The position numbers and the translations under genes were made by a program. From DAOUKH01 sp965219875 (GTDB lineage Bacteria > Chloroflexota > Dehalococcoidia > SHYB01): a DNA stretch of 64,000 nt. Of this stretch, positions 26,959 to 35,925 are shown piece by piece; the stretch's first letter is position 1, and each line of letters begins with the position of its first letter. The stretch is taken from the NCBI GenBank assembly GCA_965219875.1, contig CBDCOW010000001.1, forward strand, positions 1,269,404-1,333,403, written 5' to 3'. The notes beneath the pieces were generated by a model that saw only the letters and a program-made list of their open reading frames with translations, searched no databases and was not told the DNA's origin.

Positions 26959-27732
26959 CTACCGCCCCCCGAACCGGGCCGCGCGCTTCTCGACGAAGGC
27001 CTGTATCGACTCCTTGAAGTCGTCCGTGGTCTGGAGGATGCCCATCATGACCATCGACTGGTCGATCACGTTCTCGAACGGGTAGGGGTTGGCCATGCGG
27101 AGCAGGCGCTTGGTCATGCGCACCGCGAGGGGCGGGTTCGCGGCCATGCGTCCCGCCAGGCCGAGGGCCCGGTCCATCAGGGCGTCCGCCTCGACCACTT
27201 CGTTGAGGACTCCGAGGCGTAGAAGCTCCTCCGGCTCGAAAACCTCACCCGTCAGGAGCACCTTCTTCGCCGCCGCGTCGCCGACCGCGCGGGGCAGGGT
27301 CAGCGGGTCGGCGCAGTCCTCGACGAGGCCACGCTTCACGTGGACATCGCCCATCCGCGCCACCGGTGTGCCGATGCGGTAGTCGCAGAGCATGGCGTAC
27401 TCGAAACCGACGCCGATAGCGGGGCCGTTGATCGCGCCCACGATGGGCTTGTCCAGCGCCAAGGCGATCTTGGGCGTGTCGAGTCCCTTCAGCCGCTTGG
27501 CCCAGCTCCGCACGCCCTTGCCTTGAGACCGCTCCTTCAGGTCGAGGCCGGAGCAGAAGCCCCGCCCCGCGCCGGTGAGCACCACGGCGCCGGCGCCGGA
27601 CTCCTCGCCCGCGCGCCGCAACGCTGCGTTGAGCTCGCGGCCCAAGCCGTCGTTCACCGCGTTCATCCGCTCGGGGCGGTTCAGCGTGATCACCCCCACG
27701 CGGCCCACTATTTCAAACAACACATCCGGCAT
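26959..27732 (-). CDS. Enoyl-CoA hydratase/isomerase family protein
   Basis: A 257-residue crotonase-fold enzyme. It opens MPDVLFEIVGRVGVITLNRPERMNAVN-like, then GFCSGLDLKERSQ (first oxyanion block) and GAINGPAIGVGFEYAMLCDYRIG (second). MGDVHVKRGLVEDCADPLTLPRAVG replaces the common 'F..PE.GL' segment, and Glu/Asp in that region could be catalytic. The C-terminus has QTTDDFKESIQAFVEKRAARF. Its partner substrates are unknown. It sits immediately upstream of lipB on the same strand and differs clearly from the other two crotonase-fold genes in the window. Confidence 0.9.
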   Translation of the reverse strand: MPDVLFEIVGRVGVITLNRPERMNAVNDGLGRELNAALRRAGEESGAGAVVLTGAGRGFCSGLDLKERSQGKGVRSWAKRLKGLDTPKIALALDKPIVGAINGPAIGVGFEYAMLCDYRIGTPVARMGDVHVKRGLVEDCADPLTLPRAVGDAAAKKVLLTGEVFEPEELLRLGVLNEVVEADALMDRALGLAGRMAANPPLAVRMTKRLLRMANPYPFENVIDQSMVMMGILQTTDDFKESIQAFVEKRAARFGGR

Positions 27733-27785
27733 CAGAATCGCCCGCCAAACTCCAATCTCGCCAGGAAGATTACACGAAAGCGTAG

Positions 27786-27935
27786 TACCCTGCGCATGTC
27801 AGGGGAGATCAGAAAGAGCGTTCAGTATGGGGAGCCGGGCTTGGAGTTGCTGGACTCGATCTCGAAGAATTAGCCTCCGAACTCGAAGCGTTCTACGGCG
27901 AAGCAGTGCAGATTATCGAGAAGGCAGACGCATGA
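27786..27935 (+). pseudogene. Broken small gene upstream of the nucleotidyltransferase
   Basis: The frame ending in TGA 27935 reads GLDLEELASELEAFYGEAVQIIEKADA, a convincing acidic helical C-terminus that overlaps the next ATG as ATGA. It has no start codon before an upstream stop at 27783. A second frame starts at ATG 27795 (MSGEIRKSVQYGEPG) and ends at 27873. Joining the two by a one-base shift near the GGGG run at 27829-27832 gives one small protein of about 45 residues. I read this as a frameshifted or truncated partner of the following gene. The family is not recognised. Confidence 0.45.
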
Positions 27936-28609
27936 CCTCCGCGCAAACGCGCCGCAAGGCTGAATGGCTTCTCGACACTCTGCGCCGCCAAGAGTCCGGC
28001 GGTGCTGCGGTCGTACTGATCGGCTCCGCCGCAAGAGATGTCGAGACGGAGCGTAGCGACGTCGATTTCCTGGTGATCTGGCCCGAGGAAGGCACTCTTA
28101 GGATCAAGCCTTCCGCAGACGTGCACGTGCACCAGGAGACACGGCGCAGGTTCCTGGAACGACTCGCCCAGAACGAAGACTTTCCCGCATGGGCCCTGCG
28201 TTACGGCGTGCCCATTCGCGACCCCGATGGTTGGTGGTCAGACCAGGTTAGCCGCGAGAAACGCGATCCGCATTGGCCAGACTGGCGGGCGAAGATCGTC
28301 CATGGGTCGAAGCGCTTGCGCATGGCGGCCATGGCACTGGAGGACGGCGATATCGAAGCCTCCGCCGAGGAGCTTCTCTTCGCGGCGAGTCACGCGGCCC
28401 GCGCTGTGTTGTTGAAATCAGGCATCTTCCCGCTCTCCCGGCCCGAGCTGCCCTCACAGTTGGAAGGCGTCGACGAGACGTTGTCCCGTGCCTTGTCCGG
28501 CCTCATTGAGGACGGCCTCGGAGTGCTGGAGTTGCAACGAACGGCGCGCCTGATCGAGAGGCGCCTTTCTGAGTTGCGCTCCGAAGCCGGCTCCGGATCC
28601 GTGGCTTAG
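27932..28609 (+). CDS. Nucleotidyltransferase-domain protein with C-terminal HEPN-like helical domain
   Basis: A 225-residue protein. The N-terminal half is a minimal nucleotidyltransferase of the pol-beta superfamily: Gly31-Ser32 in LIGSAARDVETERSDVDFLVI with the metal-binding Asp43-x-Asp45. A third acidic position may be in SADVHVHQ. From about residue 115 it becomes helical (KRLRMAAMALEDGDIEASAEELLFAASHAARAVLL), the pattern of a HEPN domain such as those paired with minimal nucleotidyltransferases in MNT-HEPN toxin-antitoxin systems. A single-chain fusion of the two is seen here. Its start overlaps the end of a small broken ORF, suggesting a former operon partner. Confidence 0.7.
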   Translation: MTSAQTRRKAEWLLDTLRRQESGGAAVVLIGSAARDVETERSDVDFLVIWPEEGTLRIKPSADVHVHQETRRRFLERLAQNEDFPAWALRYGVPIRDPDGWWSDQVSREKRDPHWPDWRAKIVHGSKRLRMAAMALEDGDIEASAEELLFAASHAARAVLLKSGIFPLSRPELPSQLEGVDETLSRALSGLIEDGLGVLELQRTARLIERRLSELRSEAGSGSVA

Positions 28610-29484
28610 GCCACCGGCACGTCGGCCGCGTCGAGGATGCGGTAGGCGATGCCGACGACGCCGGGCCCCGAGTGCGCACCCATTACCGGCGTGAACTCAG
28701 TGGTCAGGACCTCGCGGCAGTTAAAGCGCTCCTGGACCTTCTCGGCGAAGCGCGCCGCCTCCTCCGGGGCCGCGGCGTGCATCAGCACGGCGCGGATTGG
28801 GGTGCCGTTGGGGTTCGACTCCCGCATCATCTTCAGCATGCGCTCAATGGCCCTTGCCTTGGACCGCGCCTGCGTTAGCCGCTCGACCTTGCCGTGGCGC
28901 GCCGTCAGTACGGGCTTGAAGCCCACTCTATCGCCGAGCCACGCCGCCGCCCTGGGAACATGGCCGCCCCGCGCCAAGTATTCGAGGGTGTCGAGCACGG
29001 CGTAGAAGTCCACCTTCGGCGCGATCGCGTCTACGAACGCCACCGCCTCGTCGAGGGAAGCTCCCTCCGCCGCGAGCCGCGCCGTCTCGAGCGCGATGAG
29101 TCCCTGTCCGCCGGCCACCGCGGGCGCGGCCACCGACCGGATCCGCGTCCCGGGAAGCCGCTCCTCGGCCAGCGCTACGGCGTGCTGTGACACGCTGTGA
29201 CTCGAGCTCAGGCCCGCGGGGAGCGTGATGCAGAGCACGGCCTCCGCCCGCTTGCTCGCGGCCTCGAACGCTTCGAGGTACTGGCCCGGAGACGGCGCCG
29301 ACGTCGTCGGCGGGCGCTTCGAACTGCGCAGCAATCCGTAGAAGTCTTCCGGCGGATCGACGCCGTCGCGGTACACCCTGCCCTCGAACACAAGATCGTA
29401 GGAGACGATCTCGATTCCATGGGCGCGGGCGATCTCCCCGGCGATACAGGAGGAGCTATCGGTGACGACGGCGACTCTTTGCAT
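28606..29484 (-). CDS. DegV family fatty-acid-binding protein
   Basis: A 292-residue DegV protein, homologous to FakB, which presents fatty acids to the kinase FakA. Motifs are VAVVTDSSSCI at the N-terminus, PPTTSAPSPGQYLEAFE, CITLPAGLSSSHSVSQHA and a C-terminal TTEFTPVMGAHSGPGVVGIAY. Both hallmark sites, the SxS/T carboxylate-binding loop and the terminal H-x-GPG, are intact. FakA is not in the window. The gene ends in a four-base convergent overlap with the nucleotidyltransferase gene. It probably binds a fatty acid for phosphorylation and membrane lipid use, by family analogy. Confidence 0.92.
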   Translation of the reverse strand: MQRVAVVTDSSSCIAGEIARAHGIEIVSYDLVFEGRVYRDGVDPPEDFYGLLRSSKRPPTTSAPSPGQYLEAFEAASKRAEAVLCITLPAGLSSSHSVSQHAVALAEERLPGTRIRSVAAPAVAGGQGLIALETARLAAEGASLDEAVAFVDAIAPKVDFYAVLDTLEYLARGGHVPRAAAWLGDRVGFKPVLTARHGKVERLTQARSKARAIERMLKMMRESNPNGTPIRAVLMHAAAPEEAARFAEKVQERFNCREVLTTEFTPVMGAHSGPGVVGIAYRILDAADVPVA

Positions 29485-29553
29485 AGTATGCGGATGTACC
29501 GCGCGGGGGATTCTACGCCACCGCCGCCTCTATTGCGAGACGCGGCGGCCCAG

Positions 29554-29562
29554 TGCTACAGT
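29554..29562 (+). promoter_or_regulatory. Extended -10 element TGC-TACAGT
   Basis: TGC then TACAGT, with a TTGCGA box 18 bases upstream at 29533-29538. It lies about 90 nt before the thiolase-fold gene, which has an aggaggt ribosome site. Confidence 0.5.
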
Positions 29563-29659
29563 GCGAGGCGTTTTGCGCCCCGCTCCTATTTCCCACGCAA
29601 CCGGCTATCCGCGGCGCGCGCTCCGGCTCGGCCGTTTCAAGCTCAGGAGGTCCCTCTAG

Positions 29660-30889
29660 ATGGGTGAATTCACCGACAGGACGTGCATCGTCGGCGTGGG
29701 GGAGACTCCCCATATGCGGCCGTCGAACCGCACCACGCTCTCCATGGCTATCGAGGCCGTCAAGAATGCCTGCGACGACGCCGGCATCCGGCCCCAGGAC
29801 GTCGATGGCATCACCAGCTACAATGCCGCCGACTCCACCTCCGGGATGCACATTGCGACCGCGTTGGGGATGCGCCTCAACTACCAGGTCGACATCATGG
29901 GCGGCGGTTCGAGCACCGAGGCCCTCATCGCCCACGCCGTCGGTCTCGTCGTCGGCGGCTACTGCAACACGATGGTCGTCTTTCGCTCGATGAACGGCCG
30001 TTCCGGCCGGCGCATGGGAGGCCAGGCCCCCGGCGGCCCCATGCCCCCCACGCCGATCACCGCGCCCAATAGCTTCGAGCCGCTCTACGGCTTCACCACC
30101 CCGGCGCAGAAGTTCGGCATCAGCTGCATGCGCTACATGCGCGACTACGGGCTCAAGAGCGAGCAGCTCGGCATGATCTCCGTCGCTCACCGGAAGCACG
30201 CCCTGCTCAACCCCAAGTCGATCATGACGAGTCCCATCACCATCGAGGACTACATGAACTCCCGGTGGGTCTCGAAGCCCTTCCACCTCCTCGACTGCTG
30301 TCTGGAAACCGACGTGGCCGCCGCCCTCATCATCACCAAGGCCGAGCGGTCTTGGGACCTGAAGCACCCCCCCGTCTTCATCATGGGCGGCACCGCCCGC
30401 ACCATGGCCGACAACCCCGCGTGGAACTACAGCCGCGACGTTATCCACGAGGTCGCCAGCTTCTACGGCCGCGACCGGCTCTTTGGGATGTCGGGCGTCA
30501 CCCAGAAAGACATCGACATCACGTCGTCCTACGACGCCTTCACCTTCACCACGCTGATCCAGCTTGAGGCCTACGGCTTCGTCCCCCGCGGCGAGGCCGG
30601 CCCCTACGTGGCCGAGGGCAACCTTGAGATCGACCATCCCGGCGGACGGCCCAACAACCTCTCCGGCGGGCACCTCTCCGAGGGCTACACCCATGGGATC
30701 AGCATGGTGATCGAGAACGTCCGCCAGCTTCGCCACCGCGCCGACGACTCCTGCCCGCGCTGGCGAGAGGGAATCCACACCTACGACCGTAGCAAGGGAT
30801 GCCGCCAGGTCAAGAAGGCCGACATCGCGGCGTGCCTGGGCTGGGGCATGGAGACGATGTCCAGCTCCGCCATTCTGAGGAAAGGCTAG
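29660..30889 (+). CDS. Thiolase-fold lipid-transfer/acetyltransferase-like protein
   Basis: A 409-residue thiolase-superfamily protein of the type encoded beside DUF35 proteins. It starts DRTCIVGVGETPHMRPSNRT, which is typical. The position of the nucleophilic Cys of true thiolases reads DIMGGGSSTEAL, with no Cys; the late block NNLSGGHLSEGYTHGIS keeps the His. Such Cys-less members include Ltp2-like proteins that, together with a DUF35 partner, catalyse retro-aldol cleavage of acyl-CoA side chains in steroid catabolism. A comparable CoA-linked C-C cleavage is plausible but inferred. Stop 30889 is followed seven bases later by the DUF35 gene. Confidence 0.85.
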   Translation: MGEFTDRTCIVGVGETPHMRPSNRTTLSMAIEAVKNACDDAGIRPQDVDGITSYNAADSTSGMHIATALGMRLNYQVDIMGGGSSTEALIAHAVGLVVGGYCNTMVVFRSMNGRSGRRMGGQAPGGPMPPTPITAPNSFEPLYGFTTPAQKFGISCMRYMRDYGLKSEQLGMISVAHRKHALLNPKSIMTSPITIEDYMNSRWVSKPFHLLDCCLETDVAAALIITKAERSWDLKHPPVFIMGGTARTMADNPAWNYSRDVIHEVASFYGRDRLFGMSGVTQKDIDITSSYDAFTFTTLIQLEAYGFVPRGEAGPYVAEGNLEIDHPGGRPNNLSGGHLSEGYTHGISMVIENVRQLRHRADDSCPRWREGIHTYDRSKGCRQVKKADIAACLGWGMETMSSSAILRKG

Positions 30890-30895
30890 CCCGCC

Positions 30896-31390
30896 ATGAC
30901 CATCGAAACCGGCTCCACTCCCAGAGAACCCGACTACAGCCGCCTCCAGATCATCCCCGACCAGGACATCGCGCAGTGGTGGGAGTACACCAAAGAGAAG
31001 AAGTTCATGCTCGCCTACTGCTCGGCGTGCGATGAGAAGTGGTTCCCCCCCTTCCCCGCCTGCAGGAAGTGCGGCTCGATGAACGTCGAGTACGTCGAGA
31101 TCGAGGGCAAGGGCGAGATCTACACGTATAACGTCGTCGTCCAGCCCATCCTGGGGCACATGGTCCCCGCCGTCCCCTACTGTGTCGCCATCGTCGAGCT
31201 TCCCGATGGGACGAACCCGGACGGCTCGAAGACCCGCGTCCCGGCCCTCATGCGCGACCCCGAGGAAGACATCGCCATCGGCCTCCCCGTCGAGCTCGAC
31301 TGGGACGAGCATCCCACCCAGGACTACCACATCCCCCGCTGGAAGCTCAGCGCCAAGACGGCCCCCAACACCTGGAAATTCCCGCTGTAG
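30896..31390 (+). CDS. DUF35 zinc-ribbon/OB-fold protein, partner of the thiolase-fold enzyme
   Basis: A 164-residue DUF35 protein. The rubredoxin-like zinc ribbon is CSACDEKWFPPFPACRKCGS (four Cys), followed by the OB-fold with EYVEIEGKGEIYTYNVV, VPYCVAIVELPDG and a terminal LDWDEH. In characterised pairs this protein binds acyl-CoA and forms a complex with the thiolase-fold subunit, contributing to substrate channelling. It begins six bases after its partner. Between its end and mutS is a fragment of the dispersed hairpin repeat. Confidence 0.9.
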   Translation: MTIETGSTPREPDYSRLQIIPDQDIAQWWEYTKEKKFMLAYCSACDEKWFPPFPACRKCGSMNVEYVEIEGKGEIYTYNVVVQPILGHMVPAVPYCVAIVELPDGTNPDGSKTRVPALMRDPEEDIAIGLPVELDWDEHPTQDYHIPRWKLSAKTAPNTWKFPL

Positions 31391-31431
31391 GGCAGCCCTC
31401 TCTCAGTCTCCCCCATGGGGGAGAGGCGTGT
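31391..31431. repeat. Hairpin repeat fragment between DUF35 gene and mutS
   Basis: cctctctcagtctccccc/atgggggagagg is the inverse of the ctctgggggagattgagagagg module at 16150. The hairpin could also terminate the DUF35 transcript. Confidence 0.5.
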
Positions 31432-31462
31432 GGTGGCCCTGTCGGAGGGCGGGGGCGTGGGC

Positions 31463-31468
31463 TACAAT
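31463..31468 (+). promoter_or_regulatory. TACAAT box nine bases before mutS
   Basis: GGC-TACAAT lies just upstream of ATG 31478; transcription would start at or next to the start codon (leaderless type). Confidence 0.4.
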
Positions 31469-31477
31469 GCGCCCGTT

Positions 31478-34087
31478 ATGTCCGACACGCCGCTTCGGCG
31501 CCAGTATCTCGACATAAAACGGCGTTACCCCGACGTCGTCCTGCTGTTCCGCCTCGGGGACTTCTACGAGACTTTCGAGGACGACGCCCGCGCCGCCTCG
31601 GCGGCCCTCGGCATCACCCTCACCTCGCGGGAGATGGGCAAGGGGAAGCGCTACCCCATGGCGGGGATTCCCCACCATGCCCTCGATAACTACCTGGGGC
31701 GTCTGATCGACGCCGGGCACAAGGTCGCCATCTGCGAGCAGACCTCGGAACCGGGCGATGGGCTTGTCGAACGGGACGTGGTGCGCGTGGTGACCCCGGG
31801 GACCCTCGTCGAGGAGCACCTGCTCGACGGCAAGAGCAACAACTTCCTCGCCGCGGCACTGGTCGAAGGATACTCGGCTGGCGTGGCCCACCTCGACGTG
31901 AGCACCGGCGAGTTCGCCGCCGCTCAACTTCCCGCCGACGGCCTCGACCTCGAAATCGGACGGCTCTCGCCCGCCGAGCTTCTTGTCCGCGCCGACGATC
32001 AAGTCCCCGCCCCGCCGCCGGTCAGACCGACCGAGTCGCCCGACCGTGACTTCGAATTCGACGACGCCGAGGACCGCCTCAAGCGGCGCTTCGGCGTCCT
32101 GACCCTTGAGGCGTTCGGCTGCGCCGACAAGCCGCTGGCGGTCGCTGCCGCGGGCGCCGTGCTCGCCTACCTGGAGCGCACACAGCCGTCGTCGGCGGCG
32201 AGCGTGGCCTCGCTCTCCACCTATTCCACCGAGCGCTACATGGCGCTAGACCCCCAGACGCGCCGCAATCTGGAGATCGCCCAAGCGGGGCGCTGGGGCG
32301 GCGAGGGGCAATCGCTCCTCAGCGCGATCGACGAGACGCGCACGCCGATGGGCGCGCGGATGCTCCGCCGGTGGATGGGCCAGCCCCTGCTCGACCGCGA
32401 ACCGCTCGACGCCCGCCTCGACGCCGTGGCCTGGTTCCACGAACGTCCTCTGGCGCGGGAGCGTGCCGCCGACCTGCTGAAGTCCATGCCCGATCTGGAG
32501 CGCCTCTCTGGACGGGTCGCTGCCGGCCGGGCCTCGCCACGGGACCTGGCGGCGATGCGCCGAGGGCTCGAAACCGTCCCGGACCTTGCCGCGCTGCTTG
32601 CCCCGTCCGGCGGCGAGGAAGGGCAAAGCGGCGGGATCGACGGCTTGCTGGCGCGCCTCGATCCCTGCGCCGACGTGGCGGACGCCATTGCCGAGGCCGT
32701 CGTTGACGATCCGCCGGCGGTGTTGAGCGACGGCGGGGTGCTGCGCTCCGGCCTCGACGAGGAACTCGACCGCCTGCGCGGGGTCTCGACCGGCGCGCGG
32801 ACGCATCTGGCGGCGCTGGAGAGCAAGGAGCGCGAGCGCACCGGCGTCAAGTCGCTCAAGGTCGGCTACAACCGCGTCTTCGGCTACTACATTGAAATTG
32901 GGCGGTCGAACCAGGCCAAAGTCCCCGACGACTACGTTCGGCGGCAGACGCTGGCGGGGGCGGAGCGCTACGTCACCCCCGAGCTCAAGGAGTACGAATC
33001 GACGATCCTCAACGCGCAGGAACGGATTCAGGACCTTGAAACGGCGCTGTTCAAGCGGCTCTGCGAGCGGATCGCGGCGCGCTGCGACGGTGTCCTCGCC
33101 ACCGCCGCGGCTCTGGGCGAGGCCGACGTCTACGCCGGTTTCGCCGCCGCCGCGGCGCGCTACGGCTACGTCCGACCCACGCTTACCGATGGCGATGAGC
33201 TTGAAATCGTGAACGGGCGGCATCCCGTGGTCGAGCGCGTCATACCCCAAGGCGGCTTCGTGCCCAACGACACCAAGATGTCGCGCGGCGGGGCGCGCGT
33301 CGTCGTGCTCACCGGCCCCAACATGTCGGGGAAGTCGACCTACCTGCGCCAGGTGGGGCTCATCGTCCTGCTCGCCCAGATCGGCTGCTTCGTCCCCGCC
33401 GACGCGGCGCGCATCGGCATCGTCGACCGCATCTTCACGCGCGTGGGGCTGCAAGACGACCTCGCGGCGGGCCAGTCGACGTTCATGGTCGAGATGGTCG
33501 AGACGGCGCAGATCCTGCGCAACGCAACGGAGCGCTCTCTCATCATCCTCGACGAGATCGGACGCGGCACGAGCACCTACGACGGCCTTTCCATCGCGCG
33601 CGCCGTCGCCGAGTACATTCACAACCACCCCGAGCTGGGCGCCAAGACGCTGTTCGCCACGCACTATCACGAGCTAACCGATCTGGCGGGGATGCTTCCG
33701 GGCGTCAAGAACTTCCACGTCGCCGTGGCCGAGAAGGACGGCGACGTCGCCTTCCTCCATAAGATCCTGCCCGGGGCCGCGGACAAGAGCTATGGTGTCC
33801 ACGTGGCCACCCTGGCGGGGATGCCGCCGGCGGTCGTATCGCGGGCGCGGGAGGTCTTGCAGGGCCTTGAGCGCGAGAACGGGCGTCGCCCGCGCCGCCG
33901 CCGGAGCGCCCCGGCGAACCCCGAGCAGCCGACGCTGCTGCCGCCCGCCTCGGAGACCTCCGAGCGCCTGCTCGACATCGACGTCGCCTCGCTCACTCCG
34001 CTCGAAGCTATCACCAAGCTCTTCGAACTGCAGGACACGGCGCGCCGCGAGTCCGAAGGCGGGCGCGGCAAGGAGCGCGGCGGTTAG
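31478..34087 (+). CDS. mutS: DNA mismatch repair protein MutS
   Basis: An 869-residue MutS that recognises mismatches as a dimer and recruits MutL. The mismatch-reading Phe29-x-Glu31 is in RLGDFYETF. The connector, lever and clamp domains are present (VGYNRVFGYYIEI, VTPELKEYE). The ATPase domain has Walker A GPNMSGKST near residue 613, IFTRVGLQDDLAAGQSTFMVEM, Walker B ILDEIGRGTSTYDG and the ATHYHEL signature. The C-terminal dimerisation tail is present. An upstream in-frame extension lies in repeat DNA; ATG 31478 begins the conserved region and matches the TACAAT box. It heads a mutS-mutL-mutY cluster. Confidence 0.97.
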   Translation: MSDTPLRRQYLDIKRRYPDVVLLFRLGDFYETFEDDARAASAALGITLTSREMGKGKRYPMAGIPHHALDNYLGRLIDAGHKVAICEQTSEPGDGLVERDVVRVVTPGTLVEEHLLDGKSNNFLAAALVEGYSAGVAHLDVSTGEFAAAQLPADGLDLEIGRLSPAELLVRADDQVPAPPPVRPTESPDRDFEFDDAEDRLKRRFGVLTLEAFGCADKPLAVAAAGAVLAYLERTQPSSAASVASLSTYSTERYMALDPQTRRNLEIAQAGRWGGEGQSLLSAIDETRTPMGARMLRRWMGQPLLDREPLDARLDAVAWFHERPLARERAADLLKSMPDLERLSGRVAAGRASPRDLAAMRRGLETVPDLAALLAPSGGEEGQSGGIDGLLARLDPCADVADAIAEAVVDDPPAVLSDGGVLRSGLDEELDRLRGVSTGARTHLAALESKERERTGVKSLKVGYNRVFGYYIEIGRSNQAKVPDDYVRRQTLAGAERYVTPELKEYESTILNAQERIQDLETALFKRLCERIAARCDGVLATAAALGEADVYAGFAAAAARYGYVRPTLTDGDELEIVNGRHPVVERVIPQGGFVPNDTKMSRGGARVVVLTGPNMSGKSTYLRQVGLIVLLAQIGCFVPADAARIGIVDRIFTRVGLQDDLAAGQSTFMVEMVETAQILRNATERSLIILDEIGRGTSTYDGLSIARAVAEYIHNHPELGAKTLFATHYHELTDLAGMLPGVKNFHVAVAEKDGDVAFLHKILPGAADKSYGVHVATLAGMPPAVVSRAREVLQGLERENGRRPRRRRSAPANPEQPTLLPPASETSERLLDIDVASLTPLEAITKLFELQDTARRESEGGRGKERGG

Positions 34088-34165
34088 AAAATCCGCGGAG
34101 GCGGGAGTAGAATCGAAACCGCCGCCGCGCGCCCCGCCCTTTCCCCGGTCCCGACGGCAAGCGCT

Positions 34166-35902
34166 ATGAAGATCAGGTTGCTTCCCCCCGCGCTCGTCTC
34201 GCGGATCGCCGCCGGCGAGGTTATCGAGCGGCCAGCCTCCGTGGTCAAGGAGCTTATCGAGAACGCCCTCGACGCCGGGGCCTCGCGGGTCGATATTCAG
34301 GCCGCGTCCGGCGGCGTCACCCTACTTCGCGTCTCCGACGACGGGGAGGGGGTCGACGCCGACGACCTCGAGGCTGCGTTCACCCGCCACACCACGAGCA
34401 AGCTCGAAGACGAGGCGGGGCTGCACCGCATCGGCACGCTGGGCTTTCGCGGCGAGGCGCTGGCGTCGATGGCGGCGGTGGCCGACGTCACCCTGCTGTC
34501 GTGCACGGCGGGGTCGTTGAACGGGGCGGAGATTCGGGTGAAAAACGGCGTCGTGATCGAGCAGGGGCCGCGCGCCGCCCCGCCGGGGACGACGGTCTCG
34601 GTGCGCAACCTGTTCCGTGACGTTCCCGCTCGGCTCAAGTTCCTCAAGTCCAACGCGGCGGAGGCAAACCGCATCGCGTCGGTGGTGGGCGCCTATGCCC
34701 TGTCGCGCCCAGGGACGGCCTTCAGTCTGACGGTGGACGGCAAGGAGAGCGTTCGGTCGCAGGGGAACGGCGACCGCCGCGCCGCCTTCGCCGCCGTCTA
34801 CGGTGCGGGGACCGCCGCCCGGATGCTCGACGTGGACTGGAGCGGAGATTCCTCGGGCTTGGCCATAGACGTCGGCGGCCTGACGTCGCCGGTGGACCTG
34901 AGCCGGGGCAACCGCACCTTCGTTACGCTGCTGGTGAATGGACGCCTCGTCCAGAGCCGCTCCCTCTCCTTCGCGGTAACCGAGGCCTACCGCGGCTTCC
35001 TGGGGTCGGGGCGTTACCCCATGGCCGTCCTCGATGTGCATGTTGATGTGGGAGAGACGGACGTGAACGTCCACCCCGCGAAGATGGAGATCAAGTTCCG
35101 CGACGAGCGCCCCGTCTTCTCCGCCGTCCGCCATGCGGTGACGGAGTCGCTGGAGCGAGAGGCTGCGCCGCGCCCCGCGACGGTGATCCCCGGAGCGGCG
35201 GCCTCGCCTTTCGCCCCGCTCGACGAGGCGGCGGCATCGAGGCCGATGCCGGTGGGCGCGCCGATTTCGGGGCTCCGTGAGGCGGGGCCCCGTGCGCAGG
35301 GCGCGGTGAGTGGCCAAGGCGCGCTGCGTGTCCCCGTCTTGCGGGTGCTGGGGCAACTCGGCTCGACCTTTATCATCAGCGAGGGCCCCGAGGGGATGTA
35401 CCTCATCGACCAGCACACGGCTCACGAGCGAGTGCTCTTCGATCAGCTCCGGCGCGACCGCGACCGCGGCGAGGTGAAGTCGCAGGGCCTGCTCGAACCG
35501 GTGGCGGTTGAGATGTCGCCGGAGGAGCAGGAATTGGTGGCCGAACACGCCGAAATCCTGACCGGTTACGGTTTCGATACAGAGCCGTTTGGCGAGCGGG
35601 CCGTGCTGCTGCGGGCCGTCCCCGCGGGCTTGGCCGCCGCCGAGCCGTCGGGCGCGCTCCACGACGTGCTCGACTATTTGCAAGCCGACGACCTGCGGGG
35701 CTATAGCTGGGAGGAACGTATGCTGGCGTCCGTGGCCTGCCACTCGGCGGTGCGGGCCGGCCAGGCGCTCTCGACACAGGAGATGCGGGAGATGGTGCGC
35801 CTATTGGAGACAGCGGACAACCCGCACGCCTGCCCTCACGGCCGGCCCATCATCGTCCACATGAGCACCGCGCAGCTCGAGCGCGAGTTCGACCGCCGCT
35901 AG
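34166..35902 (+). CDS. mutL: DNA mismatch repair protein MutL
   Basis: A 578-residue MutL. The N-terminal GHKL ATPase has VVKELIENALDAGA, DDGEGV and TLGFRGEAL. The C-terminal domain holds the endonuclease-type motif as Asp415 in DQHTAHERVLFD (canonical DQHAxxExxxxE), with Ala replaced by Thr and the last Glu by Asp. ACHSAVRAG and Cys556 in CPHGRP are also present. The nick-making function is therefore likely kept, with substitutions in one motif. A region at about residues 320-385 is a variable Pro/Ala linker. It follows mutS by 78 bp and precedes mutY by 23 bp on the same strand. Confidence 0.96.
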   Translation: MKIRLLPPALVSRIAAGEVIERPASVVKELIENALDAGASRVDIQAASGGVTLLRVSDDGEGVDADDLEAAFTRHTTSKLEDEAGLHRIGTLGFRGEALASMAAVADVTLLSCTAGSLNGAEIRVKNGVVIEQGPRAAPPGTTVSVRNLFRDVPARLKFLKSNAAEANRIASVVGAYALSRPGTAFSLTVDGKESVRSQGNGDRRAAFAAVYGAGTAARMLDVDWSGDSSGLAIDVGGLTSPVDLSRGNRTFVTLLVNGRLVQSRSLSFAVTEAYRGFLGSGRYPMAVLDVHVDVGETDVNVHPAKMEIKFRDERPVFSAVRHAVTESLEREAAPRPATVIPGAAASPFAPLDEAAASRPMPVGAPISGLREAGPRAQGAVSGQGALRVPVLRVLGQLGSTFIISEGPEGMYLIDQHTAHERVLFDQLRRDRDRGEVKSQGLLEPVAVEMSPEEQELVAEHAEILTGYGFDTEPFGERAVLLRAVPAGLAAAEPSGALHDVLDYLQADDLRGYSWEERMLASVACHSAVRAGQALSTQEMREMVRLLETADNPHACPHGRPIIVHMSTAQLEREFDRR

Positions 35903-35925
35903 CGGCGAGGGGCTGCTCGACCGTC

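Noticed and set aside
31391..31431. Dedicated terminator after the DUF35 gene
   Set aside because: The hairpin is a fragment of the dispersed repeat family, so termination cannot be assumed from it.
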